Below, piece after piece: positions 4,522 through 5,338 of a stretch of DNA of 5,338 bases (positions are counted from its first letter, which is position 1; every line of letters begins with the position of its first letter). The DNA is from an uncultured Candidatus Saccharibacteria bacterium (GTDB taxonomy: Bacteria; Patescibacteriota; Saccharimonadia; Saccharimonadales; UBA4665), in contig CALKHY010000141.1 in assembly GCA_937988795.1 (NCBI GenBank), positions 1 to 5,338 on the forward strand. Direction: 5' to 3'. The notes beneath the pieces are model-generated. The model saw nothing but the letters and a program-made list of their open reading frames with translations. It searched no databases and was not told where the DNA came from. The position numbers and the translations under genes are program-made.

Positions 4522-4540
4522 CTCGCCTCAGGGTTCCTTA

Positions 4541-4554
4541 TCTAGACGTCTAGA
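4541..4554. repeat. 14-bp perfect palindrome between convergent genes
   Basis: TCTAGACGTCTAGA is fully self-complementary and contains the stop codon of the minus-strand gene (4550-4552). It could fold as a weak five-pair hairpin in either transcript, but no T run follows on either side. ATCTAGACGTC, overlapping it at 4540-4550, also occurs at 3120-3130 after the SRPBCC gene. A transcript-end function is possible but unproven. Confidence 0.45.
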
Positions 4555-4852
4555 TGCCCATCATTTGTAGGTGTATCGTTTCTTCGTATTCCGGAAAGTA
4601 GCGGCCAATCACTGTTAGATCAAACTCGCGCAAAATCGACTCCGGCCCCTCCCGCTCGAGCAAAAACGCAAACGACCGCCTAACCAACTCCTCTGGCGTA
4701 ATCTTCCCGCCGGTCAAACTCTGCCAATAATCTTCGTTAACCGTCACCTTGTATTGAAAATCATCAATAGCTACATTAAAAGAGAATGCGTCGTCTTGCG
4801 CGCCCCGCCGTAACACGATAGTACGTGGCCATCCATGTGCGTATTGTAGCAC
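4550..4852 (-). CDS. Small conserved protein of unknown function (possibly CPR-specific)
   Basis: This 100-residue protein (GTG start as given) has no known function. The core runs FNVAIDDFQYKVTVNEDYWQ (25-44), then LTGGKITPEELVRRSFAFLLERE (46-68) and SILREFDLTVIGRYFPEYE (72-90). That is a short beta hairpin, a helix, and a conserved-looking FPEYE end. From memory, proteins with this TGGK-PEELVRRSF-LLERE-SIL-FDL-YFPEYE pattern are common in candidate phyla radiation genomes, but I cannot verify it here. The start is doubtful. A TACAAT -10-like element (4843-4848) lies inside the first codons of the GTG-4852 form. A transcript from it would begin near 4836, pointing to the in-frame GTG at 4816 (88 residues). 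No Shine-Dalgarno precedes either. A decayed relative lies at 3697-3800. The gene is 64 bases downstream of the HAD-like gene on the same strand. Confidence 0.72.
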   Translation of the reverse strand: MLQYAHGWPRTIVLRRGAQDDAFSFNVAIDDFQYKVTVNEDYWQSLTGGKITPEELVRRSFAFLLEREGPESILREFDLTVIGRYFPEYEETIHLQMMGI

Positions 4853-4872
4853 CGGCTTGGCGCGCTTTTGAA
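4843..4872 (-). promoter_or_regulatory. Weak candidate promoter for the 4550-4852 gene
   Basis: On the minus strand, TTCAAA (4867-4872), an 18-base spacer and TACAAT (4843-4848) resemble a sigma70 promoter. The predicted start is near 4836, inside the longest reading frame. If real, translation begins at GTG 4816 rather than 4852. Confidence 0.3.
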
Positions 4873-4916
4873 ACTCGTTAGTTACTGTTTAGCATGCGAT
4901 TGTAAGGATCTGGATG

Positions 4917-5327
4917 TTAGTGAATCGAGGTTGTAATGATACCTTTTAGCTGGTTGGGATTCTGGGAAAGATCTATAAGCACGTGACTGTCCAGCGCATT
5001 GTGTGTCTCGAGTGCCGTTTTTTCTTCTGGATAGAGATCGTCATCAAACCACAGGAATGGCTTGGAAAAATCGATAGCGTCTGTCTTGGCGTCGCCCCAG
5101 TCCGTGGGCTTAATAACACTAAGCATGTTAAGTATTTCAATATCGAAAGCTGGCGCCAGAACCTCACGCGTCCGATTGACGCCCTGCCAGCAGTGTGTGG
5201 TAAGCCGGTAGGTACTGTCCGGAAAATTACTCAAAATAAATCGCAAAAATTCGTCTGCGAACGGAGCAGCAGTTTTCTCATTTATCAGCAACACGCCGTC
5301 GATGTCTAGGTAGATGTTGGGTTTCAT
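4917..5327 (-). CDS. Small HAD-like hydrolase
   Basis: This 136-residue protein has the motifs of the haloacid dehalogenase superfamily. Motif I is YLDIDGVLL (6-14), with nucleophile D8 and general acid/base D10. Motif II is probably the threonine pair in RLTTHCWQG (41-49). K81 (DAKTDAI) may supply the motif III lysine. Motif IV is the acidic FLWFDDDLYPEE (91-102), with D95-D97. There is no cap domain, and the compact layout resembles HAD domains found in RNA-repair proteins or small phosphatases acting on large substrates; which of these is uncertain. All catalytic positions are present. The ATG at 5327 is the first in frame, six bases after a GGGG that might be a weak ribosome binding site, but the window ends just upstream so a longer form cannot be fully excluded. 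It lies upstream of the small unknown gene on the same strand. Confidence 0.85.
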   Translation of the reverse strand: MKPNIYLDIDGVLLINEKTAAPFADEFLRFILSNFPDSTYRLTTHCWQGVNRTREVLAPAFDIEILNMLSVIKPTDWGDAKTDAIDFSKPFLWFDDDLYPEEKTALETHNALDSHVLIDLSQNPNQLKGIITTSIH

Positions 5328-5338
5328 GATGTACCCCG

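Noticed and set aside
4513..4528. AGGCG/CGCCT hairpin around the NYN stop as a terminator
   Set aside because: The stem has only five pairs and is followed by CAGGG rather than a T run.
1..5338. CRISPR array, tRNA or rRNA
   Set aside because: No regularly spaced repeats, cloverleaf with a TTC loop, or rRNA-like conserved blocks were seen on either strand.

Overview
This window looks like a chromosomal segment from a bacterium of the candidate phyla radiation (Patescibacteria), possibly Saccharibacteria. That placement is an inference. It rests on small single-domain genes packed tightly, a 91-residue GIY-YIG protein and a 100-residue unknown protein of types I associate with these genomes, and several genes with strong promoters but almost no 5' leader. 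There is no rRNA, tRNA or marker gene to settle it. Base composition is roughly balanced, with more AT-rich patches at 2300-2590 and 3880-4520.

Layout, left to right: (1) a minus-strand gene for a probable exported protein, cut by the left edge (1-599). (2) A compact divergent promoter region (600-663). (3) A plus-strand DUF1697 gene (664-1206). (4) A plus-strand 2OG-Fe(II) oxygenase (1284-1886). (5) A plus-strand cluster: ArsR-type repressor (1969-2295), GIY-YIG protein (2308-2583), AHSA1-type SRPBCC protein (2616-3116) and PhnB-like VOC protein (3173-3682). (6) A 200-base gap holding a decayed fragment of another gene. (7) A plus-strand NYN-domain putative RNase (3883-4521). (8) Convergent to it, two minus-strand genes: a small conserved unknown protein (4550-4852) and a small HAD-like phosphatase (4917-5327).

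The most notable locus is 1932-3682. ArsR, SRPBCC and VOC genes commonly travel together as a self-regulated small-molecule or stress response module. Here the repressor has a perfect 9-bp inverted repeat over its own start codon, immediately behind a sigma70-type promoter. Between the repressor and its SRPBCC partner sits the GIY-YIG gene. It is bounded by an 11-bp inverted repeat (2287-2297 and 2590-2600), and the right end is itself an 11-bp-stem hairpin. This looks like a roughly 314-bp insertion cassette that may be a minimal nuclease-bearing mobile element.

Two further patterns cross gene boundaries. Four genes (599 minus, 664 plus, 1969 plus, 3883 plus) have predicted transcription starts only 0-5 bases before the start codon, while the two downstream operon genes have clear AAGGAG-type ribosome binding sites. 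Separately, the gap at 3697-3800 contains a frameshifted relic of the 4550-4852 gene, so the NYN gene lies between a live and a dead copy of the same gene.
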